DNA of 64,000 nucleotides from Cherax quadricarinatus (GCF_038502225.1 NW_027196982.1:1-64000), one strand, 5' to 3'; counted from the first letter of the stretch, positions 52,212 through 63,623 are shown. The notes: generated from the letters alone by a model not told the origin. Numbers and translations are program-made.

Positions 52212-53575
52212 GAAATTTATTTATTTATTTATTTATTTTATTTATTTTATAATTTGAACATACATACAGAGGTACAAAAAAATACAGGTAAGAGCAGCAT
52301 GCCAAAGCCACTTGTATGCATAGCATTACGGGCTGGCTTAAAATTAACTTAAGATTAACTAAGCAATGATATAATCAGTGATAAAACATTATTGTAAACA
52401 GATAACAATAAAGCACAAATGAGTATTACAAAGACAGGTCATATGGTTGCATGCACTGCTGTACATTCAGTAGAATGGAGTAATCTGTTAGGTAGTGTAT
52501 TTAAAAGATAACAAAGTTAGATTGGGTCTTAGGTTTAACATTTATGTGATATAATTGTGAGAAACATTTAAGATAAACAATTTATAAGGTTCAGTTATTC
52601 AGTATTTATTTGGTTTTGGGTGAGTAAGTGATCTTTGAGAAGAGACTTGAATTTATAAACAGGTAGTGTTTCTTTTATATTTACAGGTAATGAATTCCAG
52701 ATTTTAGGGCCTTTTATGTGCATTGAGTTTTTGCATAGTGTGAGATGGACACGAGGAACATCAAAGAGTGATCTGTGCCTTGTGTTATGGTCATGTGTTC
52801 TGTTGAGGTTGGTAAGGAGATGTTTGAGGGGAGGGTTAATATCAGAGTTAAGTTTTCTATGTATGTAATAGGTGCAGTAATAAGTATGGATGTTTTGTAT
52901 GGTGAGTAGGTTTAGTGTTTTGAATATTGGTGGAGTGTGCTGCCTGTAGTGGGAATTTATCATCATTCTGACTGCAGCCTTTTGTTGGGTAATTAGTGGT
53001 CTGAGATGGTTAATTGTTGTTGAGCCCCATGCACAAATTCCAAAGGTGAGATAGGGGTAAATAAGAGAGTGATATAGGGCCAGGAGGGCTGACTGTGGAA
53101 CATAGTACCGTATCTTTGATAGTATGCCTACGGTCTTGGAAATTTTCTTAGAAATTTGTTGTATATGTGTATGAAATTTGAGTCTATTATCAAGGTGGAT
53201 TCCTAAGAATTTTCCCTCTGTTAGCTTTGTGATAGGTGATCCGTTTATCATTATGTTAAGAGGGACATCTGTAGCTCTGTTACCAAACTGAATGAAGTAG
53301 GTTTTTGTCAATGTTTAGTGTAAGTTTGTTAGTCCTCATCCAGGTAGATATTTTCTGTAATTCGGTATTTACAGTATTGGCTAGCATGACTGGGCTCGGG
53401 TGAGAGAAGACATATGTAGTGTCATCTGCAAATAGTGTGGGTTTGAGTAATTGCGAAGCATTTGGTAGGTCATTTATGTATAGGAGAAAGAGAAGAGGGC
53501 CAAGGACACTTCCCTGTGGGACACCAACTGTAATTGGTTGTGCGGAAGAGTTTGCCCCATAAATGGCGGAGTTCA
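52212..53575 (-). mobile_element. L2-like LINE, 5'-truncated, with (TAAA)n tail
   Basis: On the minus strand the protein region runs to about 52595 and the tail to a TTTA-type repeat at 52214-52250. An uninserted relative of its target, at about 54340-54400, reads continuously from CAAAAATAAAAAAG to GGGAGTTCACTTCTC, marking the insertion point. Confidence 0.7.
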
Positions 53576-53576
53576 C
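52595..53576 (-). pseudogene. L2-like reverse transcriptase fragment, frameshifted
   Basis: First segment: [20 protein letters not shown] and TLFADDTTYVF (catalytic Asp pair). After a frame change near 53290: FIQFGNRATDVPLNIMIN, LTEGKFLGIHLDNRLKFHTH, LIYPYLTFGICAWG and KGPKIWNSLPVNIKETLP. The order and the WGST...LQ-type connection region fit L2/CR1-group LINEs. The N-terminal half is missing. Confidence 0.75.
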
Positions 53577-54115
53577 TTCTCAGCCATTAGCGGCCGCTTA
53601 GCGGTATATTTTTGTATGTTTTCATGGTTATATTCTCATTTTTTCGGTCTCATTTGATAGAATGAAAGATATATTAAAGAAATAGATATGATTTTCATTG
53701 CTTTCATGACGAAAAGTACCTTGAAATTGTGCTCACAGTAGCGAAAATGTTCTTTAGCGAATCTCGAGAGTAAACAAATGACGTCACCGCTAAATACCTG
53801 TCCGCCTGCCAGTCCAAACTCCAATTATTACAATAATGCAGTAGTCTGCATAACAGTAAATCTTTTTTTTTGTGAATAAAAATTCCAGATGGTAAGAAAG
53901 AGTAATGTATAAGAGGGGCCTTTAGCCGTGACTAATGAACAGAGAAAATGTTATTTTAGTGCCAGGAATGTCTGCATTGTTTATTCTGGACCCTATTTTG
54001 AAATTGGCATCTGTTGAAATTTGTGTGAAATCGGTCAAACTGCCAATTTCTGACAACTTTATTGGGTAGTTGAAATAAGTGAATGGGCGGTTTCTTGCAC
54101 TCAGTTGACAGACTA
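53577..54115 (-). mobile_element. piggyBac MITE, inverted partial copy
   Basis: Reverse complement of the 41019-42095 MITE interior (for example GTCTGCATTGTTTATTCTGG at about 53968). A second copy of its first ~180 bp lies at 54385-54555. Confidence 0.6.
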
Positions 54116-54638
54116 GAAGTAAATAAGTTTATTCAGGTATACACAAATACAGTTACATAGAATATCATACATAGCAGTGTATGTATAGAGAACCTAGGAT
54201 AACCCAGAAAAGTCAGACAGTGACTTAATTCCAGTACCTGGCTTGGGCTTGCCATATATGATTTTTAATAAATATTTTTTTTTCTCAGTTGTTTGTTGGG
54301 CTATCTCATTGAAACTTGGGCAATGTATGATGGAAAGATGCTTTTTAACGTACAACAAAAATAAAAAAGACGGACGATAAATATGGGAGTTCACTTCTCA
54401 GCCATTAGCCGCCTCTTTGCAGTATATTTTCATATGGTTTTTATGATTGTATTTTCATTTTTTTGGACTCATTTGATAGAATGGAAGATATATTACAGAA
54501 ATAGACATGATTTTGATTGCTTTCATGACGAAAAGTACCTTGAAATTGAGCTAACCACTCTGTAATCCGGCAAACTCAGTAATCCGGCACACTACAGGTC
54601 CCAATGATGCCAGATTTGTGATGGAGGACCTGTATTAA

Positions 54639-54712
54639 TTTAGGGAACAAGCTCTATCATCATTGCAATAATATTATTATTATTGCAATGATGATAGAGC
54701 TTGTTCCCTAAA
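54639..54712. repeat. Near-perfect 74-bp palindrome
   Basis: Arms of 34 bp starting TTTAGGGAACAAGCTC are exact reverse complements around a short ATT-rich centre. Confidence 0.85.
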
Positions 54713-55032
54713 GCTCTGTCATTATCATTATTATCATTATTATTATTACTATCATTATTATTAATTTAGTCAACAAGAGCATATATCCAATTCCCTAGAT
54801 CAAGAGACCCTGACCAGTGTCAAGGAACCTTGATGCTGGTAAGGGGCTCTTAATGTAGGGAACTGGATATGTGCTCAAGTTCTCTAAATTATTAATATAT
54901 TAATAATAATAATAACAAAAATAATAATAATCGTAATGATAGAGCTTCAGTTCCCTAAATTAATAATAATAATACATCATTGTAACAACGAGAGCTTCAG
55001 AACGAAGTCAACTCAGTGCACTGTTTGCCTAG

Positions 55033-55035
<3 letters not shown>
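54713..55035. other. Triplet-rich spacer
   Basis: ATT/TTA runs and fold-back pieces of the repeat described at 50683 (CAAGGAACCTTGATGC). No gene. Confidence 0.5.

Positions 55036-55113
<78 letters not shown>
55036..55113. repeat. (TA)n tract
   Basis: About 38 TA units. Confidence 0.95.
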
Positions 55114-55116
<3 letters not shown>

Positions 55117-55191
55117 TGGACCCCCGCATAACGATCACCTCCGAATGCGACCAATTATGTAAGTGTATTTATGTAAGTGCGTTTGTACGTG

Positions 55192-55194
<3 letters not shown>
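55114..55194 (-). mobile_element. 203-bp MITE family, partial
   Basis: Matches the first ~80 bp of the inverted copy at 63325 (CAGTGGACCCCCGCATAACG), then breaks off into (TA)n. Confidence 0.75.

Positions 55195-55230
<36 letters not shown>
55195..55230. repeat. (TA)n tract
   Basis: Target of the intact Tigger. Confidence 0.95.
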
Positions 55231-55233
<3 letters not shown>

Positions 55234-57565
55234 TGGACCCCCGCATAGCGAACTTAATCCGTGCAAGAGGGCTGGTCGTTATGCGAAATGTTCGCTATGC
55301 GAATTAATTTTCCCCATAAGAAATAATGGAAATAAAATTAATCCGTGCAAGACACCCAAAAGTATGAAAAAAAATTTTTTTTACCACAAAAAAATGTTAA
55401 TTTTAGTACACACAAACTGAAAAAGGCATGCACAATTACATGACACTTACTTTTATTGAAGATCTGGTGATGATTGATGGGATGGGAGGAGGGGAGAGAG
55501 AGTGTTAGTGTTTAGAAGGGGAATCCCCTTCCATTAGGACTTGAGGTAGCAAGTCCTTTTCTGGGGTTACTTCCCTTCTTCTTTTAATGCCACTAGGACC
55601 AGCTTCAGAGTCACTGGACTTCTTTCGCACAACATATCTGTCCATAGTGGCCTGTACCTCTCGTTCCTTTATGATTTGTCTAAAGTGGTTCACAACAGTG
55701 TCATTGTAACAGTCACCAGCACGGCTTGCAATAGCTGTGTGAGGGTGATTTTCATCAAAAAAGGTTTGCACTTCAAGCCATTTTGCACACATTTCCTTAA
55801 TCTTTGAAGTAGGCAATTCCTTCAATTTCTCTCTCCCCTCCTTTGAACCAGTTTCCCCAGGTCTGGCCTCTTGCTCTTGAAGTTGATCTATCAGCTCATC
55901 AGTGGTTAGTTCTTCATTGTCCTCCTCCACCAACTCTTCCACATCCTCCCCACTAACCTCCAACCCCAAGGACTTCCCCAATTCCACAATTGATTCCTCA
56001 ACTGGTATACTACTCCTCTCAGGGTTAGCCTCAAACCCTTCAAAATCCCTTTTGTCTACACATTCTGGCCACAGTTTCTTCCAAGCAGAGTTCAAGGTTC
56101 TCTTAGTCACTCCCTCCCAAGCCTTACCTATAAGGTTTACACAATTGAGGATATTAAAGTGATCCTTCCAAAACTCTTTTAGAGTCAATCGAGTGTCTGT
56201 GGTCACTTCAAAGCACTTTTGAAACAGAGCTTTTGTGTACAGTTTCTTGAAGTTGGAAATGACCTGCTGGTCCATGGGCTGCAGGAGAGGAGTGGTATTA
56301 GGAGGCAAAAACTTCACCTTAATGAAGCTCATGTCCCCATAAAGTCGCTCTGCCACGTCTGTAGGATGACCAGGGGCATTGTCTAACACCAGGAGGCACT
56401 TAAGGTCTAATTTCTTTTCAGTTAGGTAATCTTTCACATTGGGGGCAAATGCATGGTGTAACCAGTTATAGAAAAATTCCCTAGTGACCCATGCCTTACT
56501 GTTTGCCCTCCACAGCACACACAAATTATCCTTGAGGACATTCTTTTGCCTGAACGCTCTGGGAGTTTCAGAGTGATACACTAATAAAGGCTTAACTTTG
56601 CAATCACCACTAGCATTGGCACACATCAACAAAGTAAGCCTGTCTTTCATAGGCTTATGTCCTGGGAGTGCCTTTTCCTCCTGAGTAATGTAGGTCCTGC
56701 TTGGCATTTTCTTCCAGAACAGGCCTGTTTCATCACAATTAAACACTTGTTCAGGTTCCAGTCCTTCAGTTTCTATGTACTCCTTGAATTCATGCACATA
56801 TTTTTCAGCCGCTTTGTGGTCCGAACTGGCAGCCTCACCATGCCGTATCACACTATGGATGCCACTACGCTTCTTAAATCTCTCAAACCAACCTTTGCTG
56901 GCCTTAAATTCACTCACATCATCACTAGTTGCAGGCATTTTTTTAATTAAATCGTCATGCAACTTCCTAGCCTTTTCACATATGATCGCTTGAGAGACGC
57001 TATCTCCTGCTAGCTGTTTTTCATTTATCCACACCAATAAGAGTCTCTCAACATCTTCCATCACTTGCGATCTTTGTTTCGAAAACACAGTTAAACCTTT
57101 GGCAACAACAGCTTCCTTGATTGCCGTTTTCTTGCCCACAATAGAAGCGATGGTTGATTTTGGTTTCTTGTACAACCTGACCAGGTCGGTGATACGTACT
57201 CCACTTTCATACTTATCAATGATCTCTTTCTTCATTTCAATGGGTATTCTTACCCTTTGAGGTGTAGGGTTGGCACTAGAAGCTTTCTTGGGGCCCATGG
57301 TCACTTATTTTCCACAAACAGCACCGAAAACACTGTAATAATACGAAATATTCCGAGTGTATGCTTGAATGTTACCGCGGAGGCTGGCTGGTAAACAATG
57401 GGACGGGCGGCACATGTGAGGCTGGCTGAGGGCGCACATTGGACGCGTCTCGGACGAAGTTCGCTGAGCGGGTTTTTGTCCACTATGCGGGGCAAAATTT
57501 TAGCGAACAAAGCGTTCGCTATGCGGATTGTTCGCTATGCAAGGCGTTCGCTATGCGGGGGTCCA

Positions 57566-57568
<3 letters not shown>
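55231..57568 (-). mobile_element. Intact Tigger element
   Basis: 2338 bp with 23-bp perfect inverted ends beginning CAGTGGACCCCCGCATAGCG, inserted in (TA)n with TA on both sides. The right end also has several GTTCGCTATGCG subterminal repeats. One complete transposase gene. It is a candidate autonomous element. Confidence 0.9.
55505..57304 (-). CDS. Tigger transposase, 599 residues, intact
   Basis: Cuts and pastes its own element at TA sites in the nucleus. Domains: N-terminal helix-turn-helix (~20-55), CENP-B-type DNA-binding region (~75-150; LLLVWINEKQLAGDSVSQ, SKGWFERFKKRSGIH), DDE/D core with FNCDETGLF (Asp 191), LLVLDNAPGH (Asp 308) and LLQPMDQQV (Asp 345), an acidic stretch (EDVEELVEEDNEEL) and a basic C-terminus with GIKRRREVTPEKD. 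The start could be either of two Met residues (MTMGPKK); the second matches the copy at 31992. There is no stop or frame break. All three catalytic Asp are present, so it may be active. Confidence 0.92.
   Translation of the reverse strand: MTMGPKKASSANPTPQRVRIPIEMKKEIIDKYESGVRITDLVRLYKKPKSTIASIVGKKTAIKEAVVAKGLTVFSKQRSQVMEDVERLLLVWINEKQLAGDSVSQAIICEKARKLHDDLIKKMPATSDDVSEFKASKGWFERFKKRSGIHSVIRHGEAASSDHKAAEKYVHEFKEYIETEGLEPEQVFNCDETGLFWKKMPSRTYITQEEKALPGHKPMKDRLTLLMCANASGDCKVKPLLVYHSETPRAFRQKNVLKDNLCVLWRANSKAWVTREFFYNWLHHAFAPNVKDYLTEKKLDLKCLLVLDNAPGHPTDVAERLYGDMSFIKVKFLPPNTTPLLQPMDQQVISNFKKLYTKALFQKCFEVTTDTRLTLKEFWKDHFNILNCVNLIGKAWEGVTKRTLNSAWKKLWPECVDKRDFEGFEANPERSSIPVEESIVELGKSLGLEVSGEDVEELVEEDNEELTTDELIDQLQEQEARPGETGSKEGREKLKELPTSKIKEMCAKWLEVQTFFDENHPHTAIASRAGDCYNDTVVNHFRQIIKEREVQATMDRYVVRKKSSDSEAGPSGIKRRREVTPEKDLLPQVLMEGDSPSKH

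Positions 57569-57626
<58 letters not shown>
57569..57626. repeat. (TA)n tract
   Basis: About 28 TA units between the intact Tigger and a truncated Tigger derivative. Confidence 0.95.
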
Positions 57627-57628
<2 letters not shown>

Positions 57629-58133
57629 CCATAACATTGTCATTGAAATAGTCACAAGCACGGCTTGCAACAGCTGTGTCAGGGTGATTTTCATCTATAA
57701 AGGTTTGCAGTTCAACCCACTCTGCACACATTTCCTTAATCTTTGAAGTAGGCACAATGGATTCCACAACTGGCATAGGCTTCTCAGGGTTAGCCCCAAA
57801 CCCTTCAAAATCTTTCTTAATTTCCATACTAATTCTCACCCTTTTTACCACAGGGTTGGCACTAGAAGCTTTCTTGGGGCCCATGGTCACTTATTTTCCA
57901 GAAACAGCACCGAAAACACTGTAATAATACGAAATATTCCGAGTGTATGCTTGGATGTTACCGCGGAGGCTGGCTGGTAAACAATGGGACGGCCGGCACA
58001 TGTGAGGCTGTGAGGGCACATTGGACGCGTCTCGGACGAAAATCGGTATGCGGGTTTTTAATCGGTATGCGGGGCAAAAATTTTGCGATAAAAGTAATCG
58101 TTATGCGGAAAAATCGCTATGCGATGCCATCGT
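57627..58133 (-). mobile_element. Internally deleted Tigger, truncated copy
   Basis: Same deletion structure as the complete 1.0 kb copy at 60449-61448. The left side is cut by (TA)n and the right side lacks the last ~20 bp at the RTE junction. Minus-strand codons (57630-57890) begin MTMGPKKASSANPVVKRVRI. Confidence 0.8.
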
Positions 58134-58552
58134 TGTAGTAGGTTGGTAGACAGCAACCACCCAGGGAGGTACTACCGTCCTGCCAAGTGAGTGTAAAACG
58201 AAAGCCTGTGAAATTGTTTTACATGATGGTAGGATTGCTGGTGTCTTTTGTCTGTCTCATAAATATGCAAGATTACAGGTATGTCTTGCTACTTCTACTT
58301 ACACTTAGGTCACACTACACATACATGTACACATTTATTTATACACACTCATCTGAGTTTTCTTTGATTTTATCTTAATAGTTCTTGGTCTTATTACTTT
58401 TCCTTTTATATCCATGGGGAAGTGGAATAAGAATCTTTCCTCCGTAAGCCATGCGTGTTGTAAAAGTCAACTAAAATGCCGGGAACAATGGGCTAGTAAC
58501 CCCTTTTCCTGTAAAGATTACTAAAAAGAATAAGAAGAAGAAAATTGTCAAA

Positions 58553-60448
58553 GTGGGAAGTCTGAATGTGCGTGGATGTTGTGCAGATGATAAGAAAGAG
58601 ATGATTGTGGATGTTATGAATGAGAAGAAGCTGGATGTCCTGGCTTTAAGTGAAACAAAGCTGAAGGGGGTGGGAGAGTTTCAGTGGAGAGGAATAAATG
58701 GGATTAGGTCAGGGGTTTCAAATAGAGTTAGAGCTAAAGAAGGAGTAGCAATAATGTTGAAGGATAAGCTATGGCAGGAAAAGAGGGACTATAAATGTAT
58801 TAATTCAAGGATTATGTGGAGTAAAATAAAGATTGGATGTGAAAAGTGGGTTATAGTAAGCGTGTATGCACCTGGAGAAGAGAGAAGTGTAGAGGAGAGA
58901 GAGAGATTTTGGGAAATGTTGAGTGAATGCGTGGGGAGTTTTGAATCAAGTGTGAGAGTAATGGTGGTTGGGGATTTCAATGCTAAAGTGGGTAAAAATG
59001 TTATGGAGGGAGTAGTAGGTAAATTTGGGGTGCCAGGGGTAAATGTAAATGGGGAGCCTTTAATTGAGCTATGTGTAGAAAGAAATTTGGTAATAAGTAA
59101 TACATATTTTATGAAAAAGAGGATAAATAAATATACAAGGTATGATGTAGCACGTAATGAAAGTAGTTTGTTAGATTATGTATTGGTGGATAAAAGGTTG
59201 ATGGGTAGGCTCCAGGATGTACATGTTTATAGAGGGGCAACTGATATATCGGATCATTATTTAGTTGTAGCTACAGTTAGAGTAAGAGGTAGATGGGAAA
59301 AGAGGAAGGTGGCAACAACAAGTAAGAGGGAGGTGAAAGTGTATAAACTAAGGGAGGAGGAAGTTCGGGTGAGATATAAGCGACTATTGGCAGAAAGGTG
59401 GGCTAGTGCAAAGATGAGTAGTGGGGGGGTTGAAGAGGGTTGGAATAGTTTTAAAAATGCAGTATTAGAATGTGGGGCAGAAGTTTGTGGTTATAGGAGG
59501 GTGGGGGCAGGAGGAAAGAGGAGTGATTGGTGGAATGATGAAGTAAAGGGTGTGATAAAAGAGAAAAAGGTAGCTTATGAGAGGTTTTTACAAAGCAGAA
59601 GTGTTATAAGAAGAGCAGAGTATATGGAGAGTAAAAGAAAGGTGAAGAGAGTGGTGAGAGAGTGCAAAAGGAGAGCAGATGATAGAGTGGGAGAGGCACT
59701 GTCAAGAAATTTTAATGAAAATAAGAAAAAATTTTGGAGTGAGTTAAACAAGTTAAGAAAGCCTAGGGAAAGTATGGATTTGTCAGTTAAAAACAGAGTA
59801 GGGGAGTTAGTAGATGGGGAGATGGAGGTATTAGGTAGATGGCGAGAATATTTTGAGGAACTTTTAAATGTTAAGGAAGAAAGGGAGGCGGTAATTTCAT
59901 GCACTGGCCAGGGAGGTATACCATCTTTTAGGAGTGAAGAAGAGCAGAATGTAAGTGTGGGGGAGGTACGTGAGGCATTACGTAGAATGAAAGGGGGTAA
60001 AGCAGCTGGAACTGATGGGATCATGACAGAAATGTTAAAAGCAGGGGGGGATATAGTGTTGGAGTGGTTGGTACTTTTGTTTAATAAATGTATGAAAGAG
60101 GGGAAGGTACCTAGGGATTGGCGGAGAGCATGTATAGTCCCTTTATATAAAGGGAAAGGGGACAAAAGAGATTGTAAAAATTATAGAGGAATAAGTTTAC
60201 TGAGTATACCAGGAAAAGTGTACGGTAGGGTTATAATTGAAAGAATTAGAGGTAAGACAGAATGTAGGATTGCGGATGAGCAAGGAGGTTTCAGAGTGGG
60301 TAGGGGATGTGTAGATCAAGTGTTTACATTGAAGCATATATGTGAACAGTATTTAGATAAAGGTAGGGAAGTTTTTATTGCATTTATGGATTTAGAAAAG
60401 GCATATGATAGAGTGGATAGAGGAGCAATGTGGCAGATGTTGCAAGTA
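58553..60448 (+). pseudogene. RTE ORF2, endonuclease and N-terminal RT half
   Basis: Open for 632 codons. The APE-type endonuclease has LNVRG, ALSETKL (metal-binding Glu ~34), SVYAPGEE, VVGDFNAKVG (~138-147) and ISDHYLV (~232-238). RT begins with GGKAAGTDGI, NYRGISLLSIPGKVYG, EQGGFRVGRGC and ends at AFMDLEKAYDRVDRGAMWQM (~610-629, catalytic Asp ~613). The true start is unclear: the first codon here is GTG, and the frame is open upstream through a Lys-rich stretch. The Tigger derivative adds out-of-place codons after QV. Confidence 0.88.
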
Positions 60449-61448
60449 CAGTGGACCCCCGGTTAACGATTTTAATCCGTGCAAGAGGGCTCATCAAGAG
60501 GGCTCATCGTTATGCGAAATAATCGTTATGCGAATGAATTTTCCCCATAAGAAATAATGGAAATAAAATTAATCCGTGCAAGACGCCCAAAAGTATGAAA
60601 AAAATTTTTTTTTACCACATGAAATGTTAATTTTAATACACACAAACTGAAAAAGGCATGCACAATTACATGACACTTACTTTTATTGAAGATCTGGTGA
60701 TGATTGATGGGATGGGAGGAGGGGAGAGCATTATCTTCTTACTGTTTAGAAGGGGAATCCCCTTCCATTAGGACTTGAGGTAGCAAGTCCTTTTCTGGGG
60801 TTACTTCCCTTCTTCTTTTAATGCCACTAGGACCAGCTTGAGAGTCACTGGACCTCTGTCGCACAACAAATCTGTCCATAGAGCTCTGTACCTCCCGTTC
60901 CTTCAAGACTTTCCTAAAATGGGCCATAACATTGTCATTGAAATAGTCACCAGCACGGCTTGCAACAGCTGTGTCAGGGTGATTTTCATCTATAAAGGTT
61001 TGCAGTTCAACCCACTGTGCACACATTTCCTTAATCTTTGAAGTAGGCACAATGGATTCCACAACTGGCATAGGCTTCTCAGGGTTAGCCCCAAACCCTT
61101 CAAAATCTTTCTTAATTTCCATACTAATTCTCACCCTTTTTACCACAGGGTTGGCACTAGAAGCTTTCTTGGGGCCCATGGTCACTTATTTTCCAGAAAC
61201 AGCACCGAAAACACTGTAATAATACGAAATATTCCGAGTGTATGCTTGGATGTTACCGCGGAGGCTGGCTGGTAAACAATGGGACGGAGCGGCACATGTG
61301 AGGCTGGCTGAGGGCACATTGGACGCGTCTCGGACGAAAATCGGTATGCGGGTTTTTAATCGGTATGCGCGGCAAAAATTTTGCGATAAAAGTAATCGTT
61401 ATGCGGAAAAATCGCTATGCGATGCCATCGTTATGCGGGGGTCCACTG
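60449..61448 (-). mobile_element. 1.0 kb internally deleted Tigger with TA duplication
   Basis: Exactly 1000 bp from CAGTGGACCCCCGGTTAACG to GCGGGGGTCCACTG, with TA at 60447-60448 and 61449-61450. Subterminal ATCGTTATGCG repeats. Inserted within codons QVYGIGG of the RTE ORF; the RTE copy at 39-40.7 kb shows the empty site. Confidence 0.9.
60739..61185 (-). CDS. 148-residue internally deleted Tigger protein
   Basis: Joins the first ~26 residues of the transposase (MTMGPKKASSANPVVKRVRI) to a short DFEGFGANPEKPMPVVESIV piece and then to the last ~100 residues (PTSKIKEMCAQWVELQTFID ... GIKRRREVTPEKDLLPQ). Two in-frame deletions remove the DNA-binding domain, the whole DDE/D core and the acidic segment. 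It cannot catalyse transposition. The frame is open, and the truncated copy at 57630-57890 has the same joints. Whether it is translated is unknown; it may simply be a by-product of deletion. Confidence 0.6.
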   Translation of the reverse strand: MTMGPKKASSANPVVKRVRISMEIKKDFEGFGANPEKPMPVVESIVPTSKIKEMCAQWVELQTFIDENHPDTAVASRAGDYFNDNVMAHFRKVLKEREVQSSMDRFVVRQRSSDSQAGPSGIKRRREVTPEKDLLPQVLMEGDSPSKQ

Positions 61449-61450
61449 TA

Positions 61451-62479
61451 TATGGAATAGGTGGTAAGTTACTAAATGCTGTAAAGAGTTTTTATGAGGA
61501 TAGTGAGGCTCAGGTTAGGGTGTGTAGAAGAGAGGGAGACTACTTCCCGGTAAAAGTAGGTCTTAGACAGGGATGTGTAATGTCACCATGGTTGTTTAAT
61601 ATATTTATAGATGGGGTTGTAAAAGAAGTAAATGCTAGGGTGTTCGGGAGAGGGGTGGGATTAAATTATGGGGAATCAAATTCAAAATGGGAATTGACAC
61701 AGTTACTTTTTGCTGATGATACTGTGCTTATGGGAGATTCTAAAGAAAAATTGCAAAGGTTAGTGGATGAGTTTGGGAATGTGTGTAAAGGTAGAAAGTT
61801 GAAAGTGAACATAGAAAAGAGTAAGGTGATGAGGGTATCAAATGATTTAGATAAAGAAAAATTGGATATCAAATTGGGGAGGAGGAGTATGGAAGAAGTG
61901 AATGTTTTCAGATACTTGGGAGTTGACGTGTCGGCGGATGGATTTATGAAGGATGAGGTTAATCATAGAATTGATGAGGGAAAAAAGGTGAGTGGTGCGT
62001 TGAGGTATATGTGGAGTCAAAAAACGTTATCTATGGAGGCAAAGAAGGGAATGTATGAAAGTATAGTAGTACCAACACTCTTATATGGGTGTGAAGCTTG
62101 GGTGGTAAATGCAGCAGCGAGGAGACGGTTGGAGGCAGTGGAGATGTCCTGTCTAAGGGCAATGTGTGGTGTAAATATTATGCAGAAAATTCGGAGTGTG
62201 GAAATTAGGAGAAGGTGTGGAGTTAATAAAAGTATTAGTCAGAGGGCAGAAGAGGGGTTGTTGAGGTGGTTTGGTCATTTAGAGAGAATGGATCAAAGTA
62301 GAATGACATGGAAAGCATATAAATCTATAGGGGAAGGAAGGCGGGGTAGGGGTCGTCCTCGAAAGGGTTGGAGAGAGGGGGTAAAGGAGGTTTTGTGGGC
62401 GAGGGGCTTGGACTTCCAGCAAGCGTGCGTGAGCGTGTTAGATAGGAGTGAATGGAGACGAATGGTACTTGGGACCTGA
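61451..62479 (+). pseudogene. RTE ORF2, RT C-terminal half
   Basis: Continues from YGIGGKLLNAVKSFYEDSEA through GLRQGCVMSPWLFNIFIDGV and QLLFADDTVLMGDS (catalytic Asp pair), then RYLGVDVSADGF, EEGLLRWFGHLERMD and GRGRPRKGW. 342 codons to the natural stop. Same frame as the upstream half once the Tigger derivative and one TA are discounted, giving 974 codons in total. Confidence 0.9.
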
Positions 62480-62810
62480 CGATCTGTTGGAGTGTGAGCA
62501 GGGTAATATTTAGTGAAGGGATTCAGGGAAACCGGTTATTTTCATATAGTCGGACTTGAGTCCTGGAAATGGGAAGTACAATGCCTGCACTTTAAAGGAG
62601 GGGTTTGGGATATTGGCAGTTTGGAGGGATATGTTGTGTATCTTTATACGTATATGCTTCTAAACTGTTGTATTCTGAGCACCTCTGCAAAAACAGTGAT
62701 AATGTGTGAGTGTGGTGAAAGTGTTGAATGATGATGAAAGTATTTTCTTTTTGGGGATTTTCTTTCTTTTTTGGGTCACCCTGCCTCGGTGGGAGACGGC
62801 CGACTTGTTG

Positions 62811-63064
<254 letters not shown>

Positions 63065-63267
63065 CAGTGGACCCCCGGTTAACGATATTTTTTCACTCCA
63101 GAAGTATGTTCAGGTGCCAGTACTGACCGAATTTGTTCCCATAAGAAATATTGTGAAGTAGATTAGTCCATTTCAGACCCCCAAACATACACGTACAAAC
63201 GCACTTACATAAATACACTTACATAATTGGTCACATTCGGAGGTAATCGTTATGCGGGGGTCCACTG
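63065..63267 (+). mobile_element. 203-bp Tigger-type MITE, complete
   Basis: Ends CAGTGGACCCCCGGTTAACG and CGTTATGCGGGGGTCCACTG, in (TA)n. No ORF. Confidence 0.88.
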
Positions 63268-63308
<41 letters not shown>

Positions 63309-63324
63309 AATATATATATATATA
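63268..63324. repeat. (TA)n spacer between the two MITEs
   Basis: TA repeats with single-base breaks. Confidence 0.9.
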
Positions 63325-63524
63325 CAGTGGACCCCCGCATAACGATCACCTCCGAATGCGACCAATTATGTAAGTGTATTTATGTAAGTGCGTTTGTACG
63401 TGTATGTTTGGGGGTCTGAAATGGACTAATCTACTTCACAATATTCCTTATGGGAACAAATTCGGTCAGTACTGGCACCTGAACATACTTCTGGAGTGAA
63501 AAAATATCGTTAACCGGGGGTCCA

Positions 63525-63527
<3 letters not shown>
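63325..63527 (-). mobile_element. 203-bp Tigger-type MITE, complete, inverted
   Basis: Reverse complement of 63065-63267 over its full 203 bp with very few differences. Confidence 0.88.

Positions 63528-63622
<95 letters not shown>
63528..63622. repeat. (TA)n tract
   Basis: TA repeats with one frame break near 63576. Confidence 0.95.

Positions 63623-63623
<1 letters not shown>

Larger units (their letters stand above)
51164..54632. mobile_element. 3.5 kb TIR element with nested inserts
   Basis: CAGGTCC then CATCACAAATCTGGCA at 51164-51188 is mirrored at 54608-54632 with one mismatch in 25, both next to TA. If these are ends of one element it is 3469 bp and has been invaded by an L2-like LINE and piggyBac MITE material. 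No transposase recognised; a 74-residue minus frame at 51242-51466 is unassigned. Confidence 0.5.
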
